A stretch of 64,000 bases of DNA, from the NCBI GenBank assembly GCA_020848275.1, contig JADLAK010000008.1, forward strand, positions 1 through 64,000. The letters are read 5' to 3'. The first letter of the stretch is position 1; each line of letters starts with the position of its first letter. Below, piece by piece: positions 23,849 through 32,499 of the stretch. Under the pieces are notes generated by a model. It made no database searches and was not told the DNA's origin. It saw nothing but the letters and a program-made list of their open reading frames with translations. Origin of the DNA: Planctomycetota bacterium (GTDB taxonomy: Bacteria; Planctomycetota; UBA8742; UBA2392). Both the position numbers and the translations under genes were made by a program.

Positions 23849-24709
23849 ATGGCATTGAGCGACAATGACATCCGGGCGTTATTGCAACTGCTCGCTGAAC
23901 CCGAGCTCGAGCGCGCGCAAACCATCATCGCGCACGTGGCCTCGATGCCGGCCGAGGACCTCAAGCGCATCGGCGAACTTTCGCGCGGCTCGCCCGCCGC
24001 AGTGCTGAATAACCTTGAGGCCGCCCAAGCCCGCGCGCGTTACTTGTTGCTGGATCGGCAATGGCTGGACGTGGCGCAGGCCCGGTCGTTCGACCTGGAA
24101 AAAACGCTGGTGTTGGTGGCCGAGGCCGAACTTGGCGAAGACGGCCTGCATGACTACGTGAAGCGGCGACTTGATGACTTCGCGGCGCGCGTGGGCGCGA
24201 AGCTGTCCGGCGACCGCGCCTACGACAACGGCCTGGCCGCAATCGCCGACATCCTGGGCGGCGAAGCTGGCCTGCGCGGCAATCGCGATGATTACTACAA
24301 CGCCGCCAATAGCTATTTGCCTGTCGTGCTGGAACGCGGCCTTGGCATCCCCATCAGCCTGTGCAGCATCGCGATTTTGGTCGGCCAGCGGCTGGACCTG
24401 CCGGTTTATGGCATCGGCGCGCCCGGGCACTTCCTCGGGTTTTACGGTGATCCCACGCTTCAACAGGGGAGCCTGTTCGATCCCTTTGACGGGTTTGCGA
24501 AAATCAGCCGCGCAGGCGCCGAGAAACTCGTGCGCGAGTCCTCAGACCAGTTCGACGCGCGCTCGCTGCTGCCCGTCAACGAGCGCGAAATCGCCGCACG
24601 TACCATGCGCAACCTGATCGCCCTTCATCGGCAGCACGGTGACCTTGAGGCCGCCGAACGTTTGCGTCGCTGGCTGGAGATCCTCGTCAAGCACGGCAAC
24701 GTGCCCTAG
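23849..24709 (+). CDS. SirB1/transglutaminase-like family protein
   Basis: 286 residues from ATG 23849. Contains the SirB1 N-terminal region with NRDDYYNAANSYLPVVLERGLGIPISLCSIAILVGQRLDLPVYGIGAPGHFL. Here the Cys in SLCS and the His in GAPGHF are the transglutaminase-like catalytic pair. A short C-terminal TPR-like segment follows (TMRNLIALHRQHGDLEAAERLRRWLEILV). The role of this widespread family is poorly defined. The end is convergent and overlapping with the XRE gene. Confidence 0.82.
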   Translation: MALSDNDIRALLQLLAEPELERAQTIIAHVASMPAEDLKRIGELSRGSPAAVLNNLEAAQARARYLLLDRQWLDVAQARSFDLEKTLVLVAEAELGEDGLHDYVKRRLDDFAARVGAKLSGDRAYDNGLAAIADILGGEAGLRGNRDDYYNAANSYLPVVLERGLGIPISLCSIAILVGQRLDLPVYGIGAPGHFLGFYGDPTLQQGSLFDPFDGFAKISRAGAEKLVRESSDQFDARSLLPVNEREIAARTMRNLIALHRQHGDLEAAERLRRWLEILVKHGNVP

Positions 24710-24978
24710 CCAATGGCCGCGCGGGGTGTTTCGCCGCGCAATTCCTCGGCGGTCACGCCCAGAAATTCCTCGGGCGTGGTGCCAAGGCGGTACAGCGCCT
24801 TCAAAAACCGCGCGAATTGGTGAAACTCGCGCCGGCTCTCCCAGCGGGAGATTGTGGAAGGGTCCACAAAAACCATTCCGCTGAGGGCTTGCAAGCTGAG
24901 CCCGCGTGCATGGCGAAGTTCCCGTAGTTTCTGGCCTCGGTGAGGCTTCATCTGGATGATATTGTTCGTTTCGTTCAC
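24706..24978 (-). CDS. XRE-family helix-turn-helix regulator
   Basis: 90 residues from a GTG at 24978, chosen because AAAGGA lies 6 nt upstream; an internal ATG at 24951 is the alternative. The HTH is GQKLRELRHARGLSLQALSGMVFVDPSTISRWESRREF. Only this domain plus a short tail is present, so it probably binds DNA as a small dimer. It is divergent from fmt with a 90-nt AT-rich gap. Confidence 0.82.
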   Translation of the reverse strand: MNETNNIIQMKPHRGQKLRELRHARGLSLQALSGMVFVDPSTISRWESRREFHQFARFLKALYRLGTTPEEFLGVTAEELRGETPRAAIG

Positions 24979-25030
24979 GGCTGGTCCTTTCAGCCGCCCT
25001 AACCTATTCCCCGGTGCTATTGTACATCCG

Positions 25031-25067
25031 CAAAACATAAAATACACCAAAAAAGTAAAAAATATAA
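25031..25067. promoter_or_regulatory. AT-rich divergent promoter region of the XRE gene and fmt
   Basis: CAAAACATAAAATACACC and AAAAAAGTAAAAAATATAAA are very AT-rich for this genome. The 13-mer AAAACATAAAATA also occurs upstream of fliO at 31779-31791. Likely promoter or operator sequence; no exact -35/-10 assignment is possible. Confidence 0.45.
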
Positions 25068-26030
25068 ATGCGACCGATCTTTTTTGGCACTCCCGACATT
25101 TCTGTTCCAACGTTGCGCGCGATGGCTTGTATTCCCGCAATGAAGCCGCTGGCTGTTTTTACTCAGCCTGCGGCGCGCCGGTCGCGTCGCGGCGGCGCCG
25201 AACCGAGCCCCGTGGCGCTTGCGGCGCGGCAACTCGGCATCGAGTGCCACGAAGTCGAATCAGTCAACGAAGGACCGGCGTTTGAGCGGATATCGGCGCT
25301 TGCGCCGGACGTCATCGTCGTGGTGAGCTTCGGCCAGATACTGAAGAAGGCGGTGCTGGGTCTGCCAAAACACGGCTGCCTGAACATGCACCCGAGCAAA
25401 TTGCCGCAATTTCGCGGCGCGGCGCCCGTGCAGCGCGCGGTGATGGCGGGCGTGCGGGAATCCGCGATCACGATCATGCGGCTGGTGCGCAAACTCGACG
25501 CCGGGCCGATTTTGCTGCAGCAGCAGTGGATGCTGGGCGAAGAAAAGACCGCCGAGGAACTGCTGGCGGAGGCCGGTGAGCGTGGCGCGGCGGCGATGCT
25601 GGATGTGTTGCAACGGCTTGAGCGCGGCGAGAACATCCCTGAGCAAATCCAGGACGACGCGCAGGCTACGCTCGCGCCGCCGCTCAGCAAAGAAGACGGC
25701 GTGCTGGACGTGCGCCGTAGCGCCCTTGAGCTTCGTGACCAGATTCGCGGCGTGCAGCCCTGGCCGCGCGCGAGCGTGATGCTGCAACCCGAACAGGGCC
25801 CGCCCCGGCGCATCATCGTGCATGACGCGCGTGTGATTACCGGCGCGGCGGCGGCCAAACCCGGGGGAATTTTCATGATCGACAAGAGCGGGATTTTACT
25901 GGTAACGGGCAAGGGCCTGCTGGAAATCACGCAATGTCAGCTTGAGGGAAAGTCAAAGCAGCCGGCGTTCGCGGTGGCCAACGGACTGCGCCTGACGACG
26001 GCTGCTTACTTCGCCGCGCCTTCAGCCTGA
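25068..26030 (+). CDS. fmt: Methionyl-tRNA formyltransferase
   Basis: Formylates initiator Met-tRNA using 10-formyl-THF. 320 residues, family length. Signature LNMHPSKLPQFRGAAPVQRA with the catalytic Asn-His region, upstream VVVSFGQILKKAVL, and the C-terminal OB-like domain ending in a usual length. The start at 25068 lies in the AT-rich promoter stretch (TATAAATG). The 3' end overlaps the convergent terC-like gene by 25 nt. Confidence 0.92.
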   Translation: MRPIFFGTPDISVPTLRAMACIPAMKPLAVFTQPAARRSRRGGAEPSPVALAARQLGIECHEVESVNEGPAFERISALAPDVIVVVSFGQILKKAVLGLPKHGCLNMHPSKLPQFRGAAPVQRAVMAGVRESAITIMRLVRKLDAGPILLQQQWMLGEEKTAEELLAEAGERGAAAMLDVLQRLERGENIPEQIQDDAQATLAPPLSKEDGVLDVRRSALELRDQIRGVQPWPRASVMLQPEQGPPRRIIVHDARVITGAAAAKPGGIFMIDKSGILLVTGKGLLEITQCQLEGKSKQPAFAVANGLRLTTAAYFAAPSA

Positions 26031-27214
26031 TCCGGGGTCTTGTCGGGAAGTTCGTCTGCGCCCACGAGTTTTGCGGCTTCGCCTTGCCGCTTTGCTTTTG
26101 CGGCGTCCTGTTCGGGGTCTGGCCCCGGTTCGACCTTCTTGACCTCGCCGTGGGGCGCGGGCTTGGGCGGAATCAGCAGGCTGAGGATGATGGCCAGAGT
26201 CAGCGTGCCAAAGACGACACTGAGCGAGATCGTAATTTCAGTGGTCTTGTCCATCACCGTGTGGAGGTAGTCTGCGGCCAGCATCTTGGCGCCGATGAAA
26301 GCGAGGATGAACGCCAGCGCGGGCTTGAGGAAGCGGAACATGCCCATGATGCCCGCCAGCGCGAAATACAGCGCGCGCAGGCCGAGAATCGCGAACACGT
26401 TGGATGTGTAGACGATGAACGAATCCGTGTAGCGCTTGACCGCGCCGGTAACGGGATCCTTCACGACTTCCTGCGCGACGCCCATCACGGCGGGGATTGA
26501 ATCCACAGCGAAGATGACGTCGGTGGTCTCAACCAGCAGGAGTACCAGGAACATCGGCGTGAAGTAGAACTTGCCGTCGATGCGCGTGGTGAAATGTGAG
26601 CCCTCGAAGTGGTGCGAAACCGGCAGGATTTTGCGCGCGATACGTATGACGATGTTCTTTTCCGGGTGCGGCTCGCTTTCTTTGCCAAAGCCAAGCTTCA
26701 GGCCGGTAAGGATGAGGATCACGCCAAATACATACATCAGCCAAGTGAACGAGTTCATCAGCGTGACGCCCACGACGATAAAAATCGCGCGTAGCACAAG
26801 CGCGCCGAACACGCCCCAGAACAAAAGTCGATGCTGGTGTTGCGACGGGATCTTGAAGAACGTGAACAGGACGACGAAGACGAACAGGTTGTCGACGGAC
26901 AACGCCTTTTCGATCACGTAGCCCAGGAAATACAGCTTGGCTTTTTCGGGCCCGAAACCTTCGCCAACGCCGATTTGCGGCGCAAACCACATGCAGATGC
27001 CGAAAATGACGGCGAGCGCGATCCAGAACGCGCTGAACAACAACGCTTCGCGAATTTTGACTTCATGCGCCTTGCGATGGAACACGAACAGGTCCAGCAC
27101 CAACATGACCAGTACAAAGCCGTTGAACCCCAGCCAGAATAACGGGCTGTGTTCCGGCGCTTGTCCCACGGCCTCCGCCGCGTGGTCTGCCGATGCCAGT
27201 AATAGGTTCAGCAC
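26006..27214 (-). CDS. TerC/Alx-family integral membrane protein
   Basis: 402 residues with about 8-9 transmembrane helices. TerC motifs: FVLVMLVLDLFVFHRKAHEV, EKALSVDNLFVFVVLFTFFKIP and LLLVETTDVIFAVDSIPAVMGV. The paired acidic residues in the helices are thought to bind metal ions; the family is linked to Mn export and metal-ion homeostasis. The start is a GTG immediately after the trxB stop (TAG-GTG), so it is translationally coupled to trxB. The tail from residue about 345 is charged and poorly conserved. Confidence 0.87.
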   Translation of the reverse strand: MLNLLLASADHAAEAVGQAPEHSPLFWLGFNGFVLVMLVLDLFVFHRKAHEVKIREALLFSAFWIALAVIFGICMWFAPQIGVGEGFGPEKAKLYFLGYVIEKALSVDNLFVFVVLFTFFKIPSQHQHRLLFWGVFGALVLRAIFIVVGVTLMNSFTWLMYVFGVILILTGLKLGFGKESEPHPEKNIVIRIARKILPVSHHFEGSHFTTRIDGKFYFTPMFLVLLLVETTDVIFAVDSIPAVMGVAQEVVKDPVTGAVKRYTDSFIVYTSNVFAILGLRALYFALAGIMGMFRFLKPALAFILAFIGAKMLAADYLHTVMDKTTEITISLSVVFGTLTLAIILSLLIPPKPAPHGEVKKVEPGPDPEQDAAKAKRQGEAAKLVGADELPDKTPDQAEGAAK

Positions 27215-28186
27215 CTATCCCCCGTGTTCACCGAGCCAGCGCTCGGCGTCAATGGCGGCCATACAGCCCGATCCGGCGGCGGTAATCGCCTGGCGGTAGG
27301 TGTGATCCTGCACGTCGCCGCAGGCAAAAACGCCCGCGACGCTGGTGTAGCTGCTGGGGTGGCCGTCGGGGCCGCCTGCCCAGGGGCCTGTGATGATGTA
27401 GCCGTCCTCGTTCATCTTGAGCTGGCCCTTGAACAGGTCGGTGTTGGGGATGTGCCCGATGGCGATGAACACGCCGTCGGCTTCGATATCGCTTTCGATT
27501 TTCGTCTTGGTGTTGACGACGTGAATGCCACGCACCGTGCCGTTGGGACGGAGCAGGTACGAAAGCGGCTGTTCGTTGAGCTTGAAGGTCATCTTCGGGT
27601 TCTTGAAGCAACGGTCGAGCATGGTCTTGCTGGCGCGGAACTCTTCGCGCCGGTGGACCAGCGCAACGTCGGCGAAGTGTGTCAGGTAGTTGCCTTCTTC
27701 CATCGCGCTGTCGCCGCCGCCAATGACGATGACTTTCTTTTTCTTGTAGAAGGCGCCGTCGCAGGTCGCGCAGGTATGAAGGCCGCGCGAGATCAGTTTT
27801 TCTTCGCCCGGCACGCCCAGCAGGCGCGAACGCGCGCCCGTCGAGACGATCACAACGTCGGCGGTGTATTCGGTGTCGTCGGTCGAGACATGGAAGGGGC
27901 GCTTGCTGAAATCGACGCGCTCGACGTCGACCATTTTAAATGTGGCCCCGAATTCCTCGGCCTGCTTCTGCATGCGGCCCATCAGCTCTTTGCCGTCGAT
28001 GCCGCCGTTGGGAAAGCCCGGGAAGTTCTCGATTTCCGACGTCAGCATGAGCTGGCCGCCCGGCGGGCCGCCCTTGCCGAAACCCGCCAGGACCATCGGT
28101 TTGAGATTGGCGCGGCCCGTGTATAGCGCGGCGGTATCACCGGCGGGGCCCGAACCGATGACCAGTACTTTGTGATGTTCTGCCAT
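27215..28186 (-). CDS. trxB: Thioredoxin reductase
   Basis: Flavoprotein that reduces thioredoxin with NADPH. 323 residues. FAD motif IGSGPAGDTAALY, redox disulfide Cys139-Ala-Thr-Cys142 in HTCATCDGAFY, NADPH motif VIGGGDSAMEEG and C-terminal FAD motif GVFACGDVQDHTYRQAITAAGSGCMAA. Complete family length. It is probably cotranscribed with the terC-like gene directly downstream. Confidence 0.93.
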   Translation of the reverse strand: MAEHHKVLVIGSGPAGDTAALYTGRANLKPMVLAGFGKGGPPGGQLMLTSEIENFPGFPNGGIDGKELMGRMQKQAEEFGATFKMVDVERVDFSKRPFHVSTDDTEYTADVVIVSTGARSRLLGVPGEEKLISRGLHTCATCDGAFYKKKKVIVIGGGDSAMEEGNYLTHFADVALVHRREEFRASKTMLDRCFKNPKMTFKLNEQPLSYLLRPNGTVRGIHVVNTKTKIESDIEADGVFIAIGHIPNTDLFKGQLKMNEDGYIITGPWAGGPDGHPSSYTSVAGVFACGDVQDHTYRQAITAAGSGCMAAIDAERWLGEHGG

Positions 28187-28325
28187 GGCCTTGCCTTCTC
28201 CAAGTCGGACTAAGCCGATAACATGCCGCGCGGCGCGAACTTATCAAGCTTTCGTAGGCCCGTGCCGTGGGAAAAGAAAGATCGCTTTCTAACAATGTAA
28301 ACAGCCGTGACGCACGGGTGATTCC

Positions 28326-29048
28326 ATGCAGAAACGAAGCATCTACGGCGACCTGGCTGATTACTACGACATCATTTACAGCTGGAAGGACTACGGCAAG
28401 GAAGCGGCGAAGATTGCCGCGCTAGTGCGCAAGTACAAGAAGTCGCCGGGCAAGGAATTGCTCGAAGTCGCTTGCGGCACAGGCAAACATGCCAATGCCC
28501 TGTCCAAACATTTCAAAGTCACGGGGACCGACATCAACGAGGGCATGTTGCGCGTCGCCCGTCGCAAAGTGAAGGGCGTGAAATTCGTCGCGGCGGACAT
28601 GTCGAAGTTGAAGCTCGGCCGCCAGTTTGACGTCATCACGTGCCTGTTCAGCTCGATCGGCTATTTGAAGACCTACAGCAGGCTGAAACGCGCGATTGAA
28701 GGTTTTGCGCGCCACCTGAAGCCGGGCGGCGTGGTGATCATCGAGCCCTGGTTCACTAAAGAGACGTTCAAAGGCGGGCGACCGCACGGGGAGATTTACG
28801 GCAACGACGAGATCAAGATCGCGCGTGCGGCGGTGTCGTTTGTGCGCGGCGATCTTTCGACCATGGACATGCACTATCTGATCGCGCATCGCGACAAGGG
28901 CGTGAAGTATTACGTCGACCGGCACGAGCTGGGCTTGTTCGACACCGACAAGTTCCTCGCCTACATGCGCGACGCGGGCTTGAAGGGGCAGTTCCTCAAG
29001 GACGGCCTGATGAAAGACCGCGGCCTCTACATCGGCGTCAAGGGGTAG
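28326..29048 (+). CDS. Class I SAM-dependent methyltransferase
   Basis: 240 residues. SAM motif I LLEVACGTGKHANAL, acidic motif II TGTDINEGML, then DMSKLKLGRQFDVITCLFSSIGYL and HLKPGGVVIIEPWFTKETF. This order matches methyltransferases related to the sugar N,N-dimethyltransferases (DesVI-like), with YGDLADYYDIIYSWKDYG at the N terminus. The substrate is unknown; no sugar-modification genes are nearby. Confidence 0.82.
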   Translation: MQKRSIYGDLADYYDIIYSWKDYGKEAAKIAALVRKYKKSPGKELLEVACGTGKHANALSKHFKVTGTDINEGMLRVARRKVKGVKFVAADMSKLKLGRQFDVITCLFSSIGYLKTYSRLKRAIEGFARHLKPGGVVIIEPWFTKETFKGGRPHGEIYGNDEIKIARAAVSFVRGDLSTMDMHYLIAHRDKGVKYYVDRHELGLFDTDKFLAYMRDAGLKGQFLKDGLMKDRGLYIGVKG

Positions 29049-29055
29049 GTGAACT

Positions 29056-29757
29056 CTACTTCGGGGTGATCACGAGCCCCGCGAACGACGTAGCCGCATC
29101 GGCCTTCGTCCAGAGGCCCACGCCGCCCGCGTCGGCAAACGTCGTGTCGTCGGCCTCCAGCATCTTGACGCCGTCGAGGTAGCACTCGCAGTGGGCGCCG
29201 CTTTGGATGATGGTGAGTTTGAACCACGCGCCTTTTTCGACCGTTGCCTTGGCGGTGGCGAGCTGCTTGCGTGTGCCGTCCTTGATCGAGTACAGGCGGA
29301 AGTTGTCCTCAAGCGGGTTGAACCGCGCGATGTAATAGTTGTTGGCGTCCCTGGCGCGCCAGATCAACCCGCCGCCCTGGTCCGTCTCACCGCTGTTGGC
29401 CTTTACCTGCACCTCCAGCGTGCCGTCCTTGAACTGGATGCTGTCCGTCCAGCACAGGTTGAAGGTGCTGCCGGAGTCATGGTTGGCTGCGGTCATTGCC
29501 AGCGCCATGCCGCCGGGCGCGGTGCTGTCCGACACCGCCTGCCAGGTTGCGAGGTCGCCCAGGGACTTGGTCGCCTCGACCTTCCAGTTCGCGGGGATTT
29601 TCCCGCTTTCAAGGTTGGCCAGCGGCGACAGCACCCCTGTCTTTTCAGGGGCTGGCTTTTCCTGCGCGTTGTTCTTGGCGGGCTCGGAACTCTGGCAAGC
29701 CGACAGCAACGCGCATGCAAGCACGAGCGCGGGCATCAATCGGTTCATCCGGTTCAT
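29056..29757 (-). CDS. Secreted lipoprotein with a lectin/DUF1080-like beta-sandwich
   Basis: 233 residues. Signal with lipobox LLSACQSS. The mature domain (DGTLEVQVKANSGETDQGGGLIWRARDANNYYIARFNPLEDNFRLY, then AGGVGLWTKADAATSFAGLVI) follows the concanavalin-like fold of DUF1080 or 3-keto-glucoside hydrolase-type proteins. AAAGGAG 8 nt before the ATG fixes the start. Probably outer-membrane or periplasmic carbohydrate binding; catalytic activity not shown. Confidence 0.78.
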   Translation of the reverse strand: MNRMNRLMPALVLACALLSACQSSEPAKNNAQEKPAPEKTGVLSPLANLESGKIPANWKVEATKSLGDLATWQAVSDSTAPGGMALAMTAANHDSGSTFNLCWTDSIQFKDGTLEVQVKANSGETDQGGGLIWRARDANNYYIARFNPLEDNFRLYSIKDGTRKQLATAKATVEKGAWFKLTIIQSGAHCECYLDGVKMLEADDTTFADAGGVGLWTKADAATSFAGLVITPK

Positions 29758-29855
29758 CGCAAATTCTCCTTTGGCCGCTCTTTACCCTAACGGTGCGGGG
29801 CAAGCCCGCAAGACAGAGTCTAGCCCAGCCGCCACGGCGGCCCTAACATCCCGCC

Positions 29856-30302
29856 ATGGCTGAACAGGCAAGGATCAAAGAAAAGCCGATTGGGTTTGCG
29901 CTGCTGCTGGGCTGGCTGCTGCCCGGCCTGGGCCACATCTATATGGGCCGCCGCGCCCACGGCGCGCTTTACGGCGTCGTCATCCTCGGCCTCTATGCGG
30001 CGGGCGTGGCGCTTTCCAACGGCACCGCCGTCAGCATCAAGATCCACGACGTCTACTTTTATTGCCAGATTCTTGCCGGGCCGCTGACCATCGGCATGAA
30101 TTTCCTGGGCGCGCGCGGCGACTGGAGCCTTGGCAACGACCTCGCGATTCTCGACCACCAGACCGGCGTGGTTTACGCCGCGCTTGCGGGCGTGCTGAAC
30201 TTGATTGTGCTGTGCGAACTTCACCGCCGCTGGGAAATCCCCGATGCGCCGGGGCCGGGGGACACCATCCGCGCCACTGCTGCCGAGGAGAAAAAGGCGT
30301 GA
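29856..30302 (+). CDS. Small multi-spanning membrane protein (DUF6677-like)
   Basis: 148 residues with four or so hydrophobic segments and the motif PIGFALLLGWLLPGLGHIYMGRR near the N terminus, as in DUF6677/TM2-like proteins. The polar C-terminal tail is EIPDAPGPGDTIR. It overlaps a small downstream ORF by 4 nt. Function unknown. Confidence 0.72.
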   Translation: MAEQARIKEKPIGFALLLGWLLPGLGHIYMGRRAHGALYGVVILGLYAAGVALSNGTAVSIKIHDVYFYCQILAGPLTIGMNFLGARGDWSLGNDLAILDHQTGVVYAALAGVLNLIVLCELHRRWEIPDAPGPGDTIRATAAEEKKA

Positions 30303-30493
30303 AGATCGTCCTGCAATTTCTTCCAGCGGCATTTGCCAGCGGCCTGGTGCTCGGTGTAAGCCAGTCGCGCGAGTTCAAACGCGGCCTGTTGCGCGGCTTG
30401 CTCAGCGGCGCGTTACTTGCGGGCGGCGTGATCGCCGCAGCGGTGCTGGTGACGCTCGCGACCGACCCGTCGATACTGAGAGCAGATAGCTGA
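30299..30493 (+). CDS. Small membrane protein, coupled to the upstream gene
   Basis: 64 residues from a GTG start overlapping the previous stop (GTGA), with GAGGAG 8 nt upstream. The sequence KIVLQFLPAAFASGLVLGVSQS, SREFKRGLLRGLLSG and LLAGGVIAAAVLVTLA gives two membrane helices around a basic loop. It probably works with the 148-residue protein. The last codons run into the repeat at 30481-30540. Confidence 0.65.
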   Translation: MKIVLQFLPAAFASGLVLGVSQSREFKRGLLRGLLSGALLAGGVIAAAVLVTLATDPSILRADS

Positions 30494-30540
30494 TGGCAGA
30501 TAGCGGATAGCAACTGCCATCTGCTAACTGCTATCTGCTA
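30481..30540. repeat. Stuttering AGCAGATAG / CTATCTGCT hairpin
   Basis: The arm AGCAGATAGCTGATGGCAGA (30481-30500) and the arm TCTGCTAACTGCTATCTGCT (30520-30539) are stuttering complements. It lies between the small membrane gene and the cyclic-nucleotide-binding gene and could terminate transcription. Confidence 0.75.
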
Positions 30541-30550
30541 AGCTGTGTTT

Positions 30551-31723
30551 ATGCGAGCGGCGTTTATCCGTGAATTCGGCGAAAATGAGGTGCTCTGCAA
30601 ACAGGGCACCAAGGCTGACCGCATTTTCATCCTCAAGCACGGCACCTTGCGCAGCGTCGTCATTCCCGACCGCGACATTGAAAACGCCGACGACGCCCGC
30701 ATCCTGCGCGGGCGCGACCTCAACCTGCACATGGAAAACGACCTCATGCTCGGCATCGAGGGCGCGCTCCTGGGCAAGTTCACGGAAAGCCTCGTCGCCG
30801 CGGAAACCACGACCGCAATCGAAGTCCCGCTCGATAACCGCTCGGTGCTCAACATGATCACCGAGGACAGCGAATTCGGCTTGTCGCTCGCGCGTTTTCT
30901 CGCGCGCAAACTTGTCGCCGCCAACCGGGCGCTGGGCGGCGCGCAGCGCGAGGCCGCGCGCTTCATGCGCGAATTGCAGGGCCTGTGCACAGACTTCGTC
31001 GAAATCGTCCGCCGCATTGAAGAAGACGCCGGCGGAGAAGGCGACGTGCTGGGCGCGCTCAAGGCCGCGCAGGCGTCGTGGACCTACCGCACCGGCGAGG
31101 TCGGCAGCAGCGAACCAACGAAAAACACCAGCACGACCATGCACCGCGCCGTGGAGGACAAGGAAGAAATCATCGGCACCCAGCACCGCCTGAACAAAGG
31201 CGACCTGCTTTGCCGCCGCGGCGACCCCGGTAAATCGGTGTATATTCTCGTTTCCGGCCGCCTGTCGGTGCGCGTGGGCCAGGAAGTTTACGGCATCGTG
31301 CGCCCCGGCGAGACCGTGGGCGAAATTTCCGTGCTGCTGGGCGAGGAAGAACCCAAGCGTGCGGCCGACGTGCAGGCCGAGGAACCCAGTGTCGTCGGCT
31401 GCGTGCCCGGCGAAATGTTCCCGCAACTCGCCAAGACCCAGCCCAAGCTGCTCATTAACACGAGCAAGCTGCTGGCGATCCGCGCCCAGAACATGCAACA
31501 GCTCATGGCCGACAGCGATGGCGCGCTGCGTGCCGTCGAGGCGAAGTTCATGAGCCCGAACTCAACCTTTGTCGCCGATGTGACGGCGCTGACGCAGGCG
31601 CTGGGCAGCCTGATCGACAAACACGATTACCCGCTGCACATGGAGCAGGAACAGCTCACCCGCCTGGGTGAACGCTGGTCGCGCAAGTGCGACGAACTCA
31701 ACGCCCGCATCAATCGCGCGTAA
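30551..31723 (+). CDS. Protein with two cyclic-nucleotide-binding-type domains
   Basis: 390 residues from ATG 30551; a GTG at 30545 is the alternative. Two cNMP-binding beta-barrels are visible: residues about 1-100 (VLCKQGTKADRIFILKHGTLRSVV...ENDLMLGIEGALLGK) and about 205-290 (HRLNKGDLLCRRGDPGKSVYILVSGRLSVRVG...IVRPGETVGEISVLLGEEEPKRAADV). No DNA-binding domain is seen; the rest is helical. It is followed by the fliO-flhA genes after a 110-nt gap. A role coupling a nucleotide second messenger to motility or to the flagellar operon is inferred. Confidence 0.8.
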   Translation: MRAAFIREFGENEVLCKQGTKADRIFILKHGTLRSVVIPDRDIENADDARILRGRDLNLHMENDLMLGIEGALLGKFTESLVAAETTTAIEVPLDNRSVLNMITEDSEFGLSLARFLARKLVAANRALGGAQREAARFMRELQGLCTDFVEIVRRIEEDAGGEGDVLGALKAAQASWTYRTGEVGSSEPTKNTSTTMHRAVEDKEEIIGTQHRLNKGDLLCRRGDPGKSVYILVSGRLSVRVGQEVYGIVRPGETVGEISVLLGEEEPKRAADVQAEEPSVVGCVPGEMFPQLAKTQPKLLINTSKLLAIRAQNMQQLMADSDGALRAVEAKFMSPNSTFVADVTALTQALGSLIDKHDYPLHMEQEQLTRLGERWSRKCDELNARINRA

Positions 31724-31764
31724 GATCTGCACCGCCGACAATGCGAAAGGCCCATTCGTGCCGA

Positions 31765-31833
31765 TTTTTCAATTGTAAAAAACATAAAATAACCTAAAGT
31801 CCCCAAACTTGAATAATATGCCAAGGGGACGAC
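31765..31833 (+). promoter_or_regulatory. AT-rich leader of the flagellar export operon
   Basis: TTTTTCAATTGTAAAAAACA is followed by TAAAATAACC. It is the most AT-rich stretch in this part of the window, followed by AAGGGG and the fliO ATG. It shares AAAACATAAAATA with the XRE/fmt intergenic region. Likely contains the operon promoter; no sigma-54 or sigma-28 motif is evident. Confidence 0.45.
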
Positions 31834-32499
31834 ATGGGACTCCGCACTGCGCTTTTGCTGGTCATGATCGCGGCCGTTTTGTGCGCGCCTGCCTTTGCCG
31901 CGGGCAGTTTCCCGGACAACAAGCCGCTGCCCGAGCCGATTTCCGCGAAGGCCGAAACCAAGACGCAGGCGAGCACGCCTGCACCGGCGGAAACCAGCGC
32001 CGTCGAACCTGTCGGCAAGTTGCTGGTCGGGCTGGGCGTATTCGCGCTGATTTTCTTTGGCCTGGTGTGGCTCGTCCGCCGCAATCCCGGCCTGCGCCGG
32101 TATCTCGGTACGGGTGGGCCGTTGCGGATTCTCAGCCGCGTGCATCTGGGCTCGCGCCAGCAGGTTTACCTGATTCGCGTGGGTGAGCGGCTGATTGTGG
32201 TCGGAGGCGGCCAGAACCTGACGACGCTGTCGGAGATTCGCGACCCCGCCGAAGTCGCGCGCCTCACCGCCGAAACCAGCAGCCCGGCCGGCAAGGAATT
32301 CAAGCAGGCCCTGCGCGCGAGCATCGCCGACGCCGAACGCGAGCCCGCAGATCGTCCCGTGGCGCCCAGCGACAGATTTAAGCCGACGACCGATGTGCTC
32401 GACCGCGCGCTTGTCGGCGTCAGCGGCGCCGCGCGCGAAAAACTTGCGGCGATCCGCGCCGAGCTCGAACGCATGACCGCGGAGGCCCAGCGCACATGA
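31834..32499 (+). CDS. fliO: Flagellar export-gate assembly protein FliO
   Basis: 221 residues: signal-like N terminus, a linker, one membrane helix (VGLGVFALIFFGLVWLVRRN) and the conserved short cytoplasmic FliO core (LRILSRVHLGSRQQVYLIRVGERLIVVGGG). FliO is a poorly conserved chaperone-like protein that stabilises FliP during assembly of the flagellar export gate. Order fliO-fliP with a 4-nt overlap supports the call. The C-terminal 90 residues are extra, charged sequence. Confidence 0.85.
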   Translation: MGLRTALLLVMIAAVLCAPAFAAGSFPDNKPLPEPISAKAETKTQASTPAPAETSAVEPVGKLLVGLGVFALIFFGLVWLVRRNPGLRRYLGTGGPLRILSRVHLGSRQQVYLIRVGERLIVVGGGQNLTTLSEIRDPAEVARLTAETSSPAGKEFKQALRASIADAEREPADRPVAPSDRFKPTTDVLDRALVGVSGAAREKLAAIRAELERMTAEAQRT

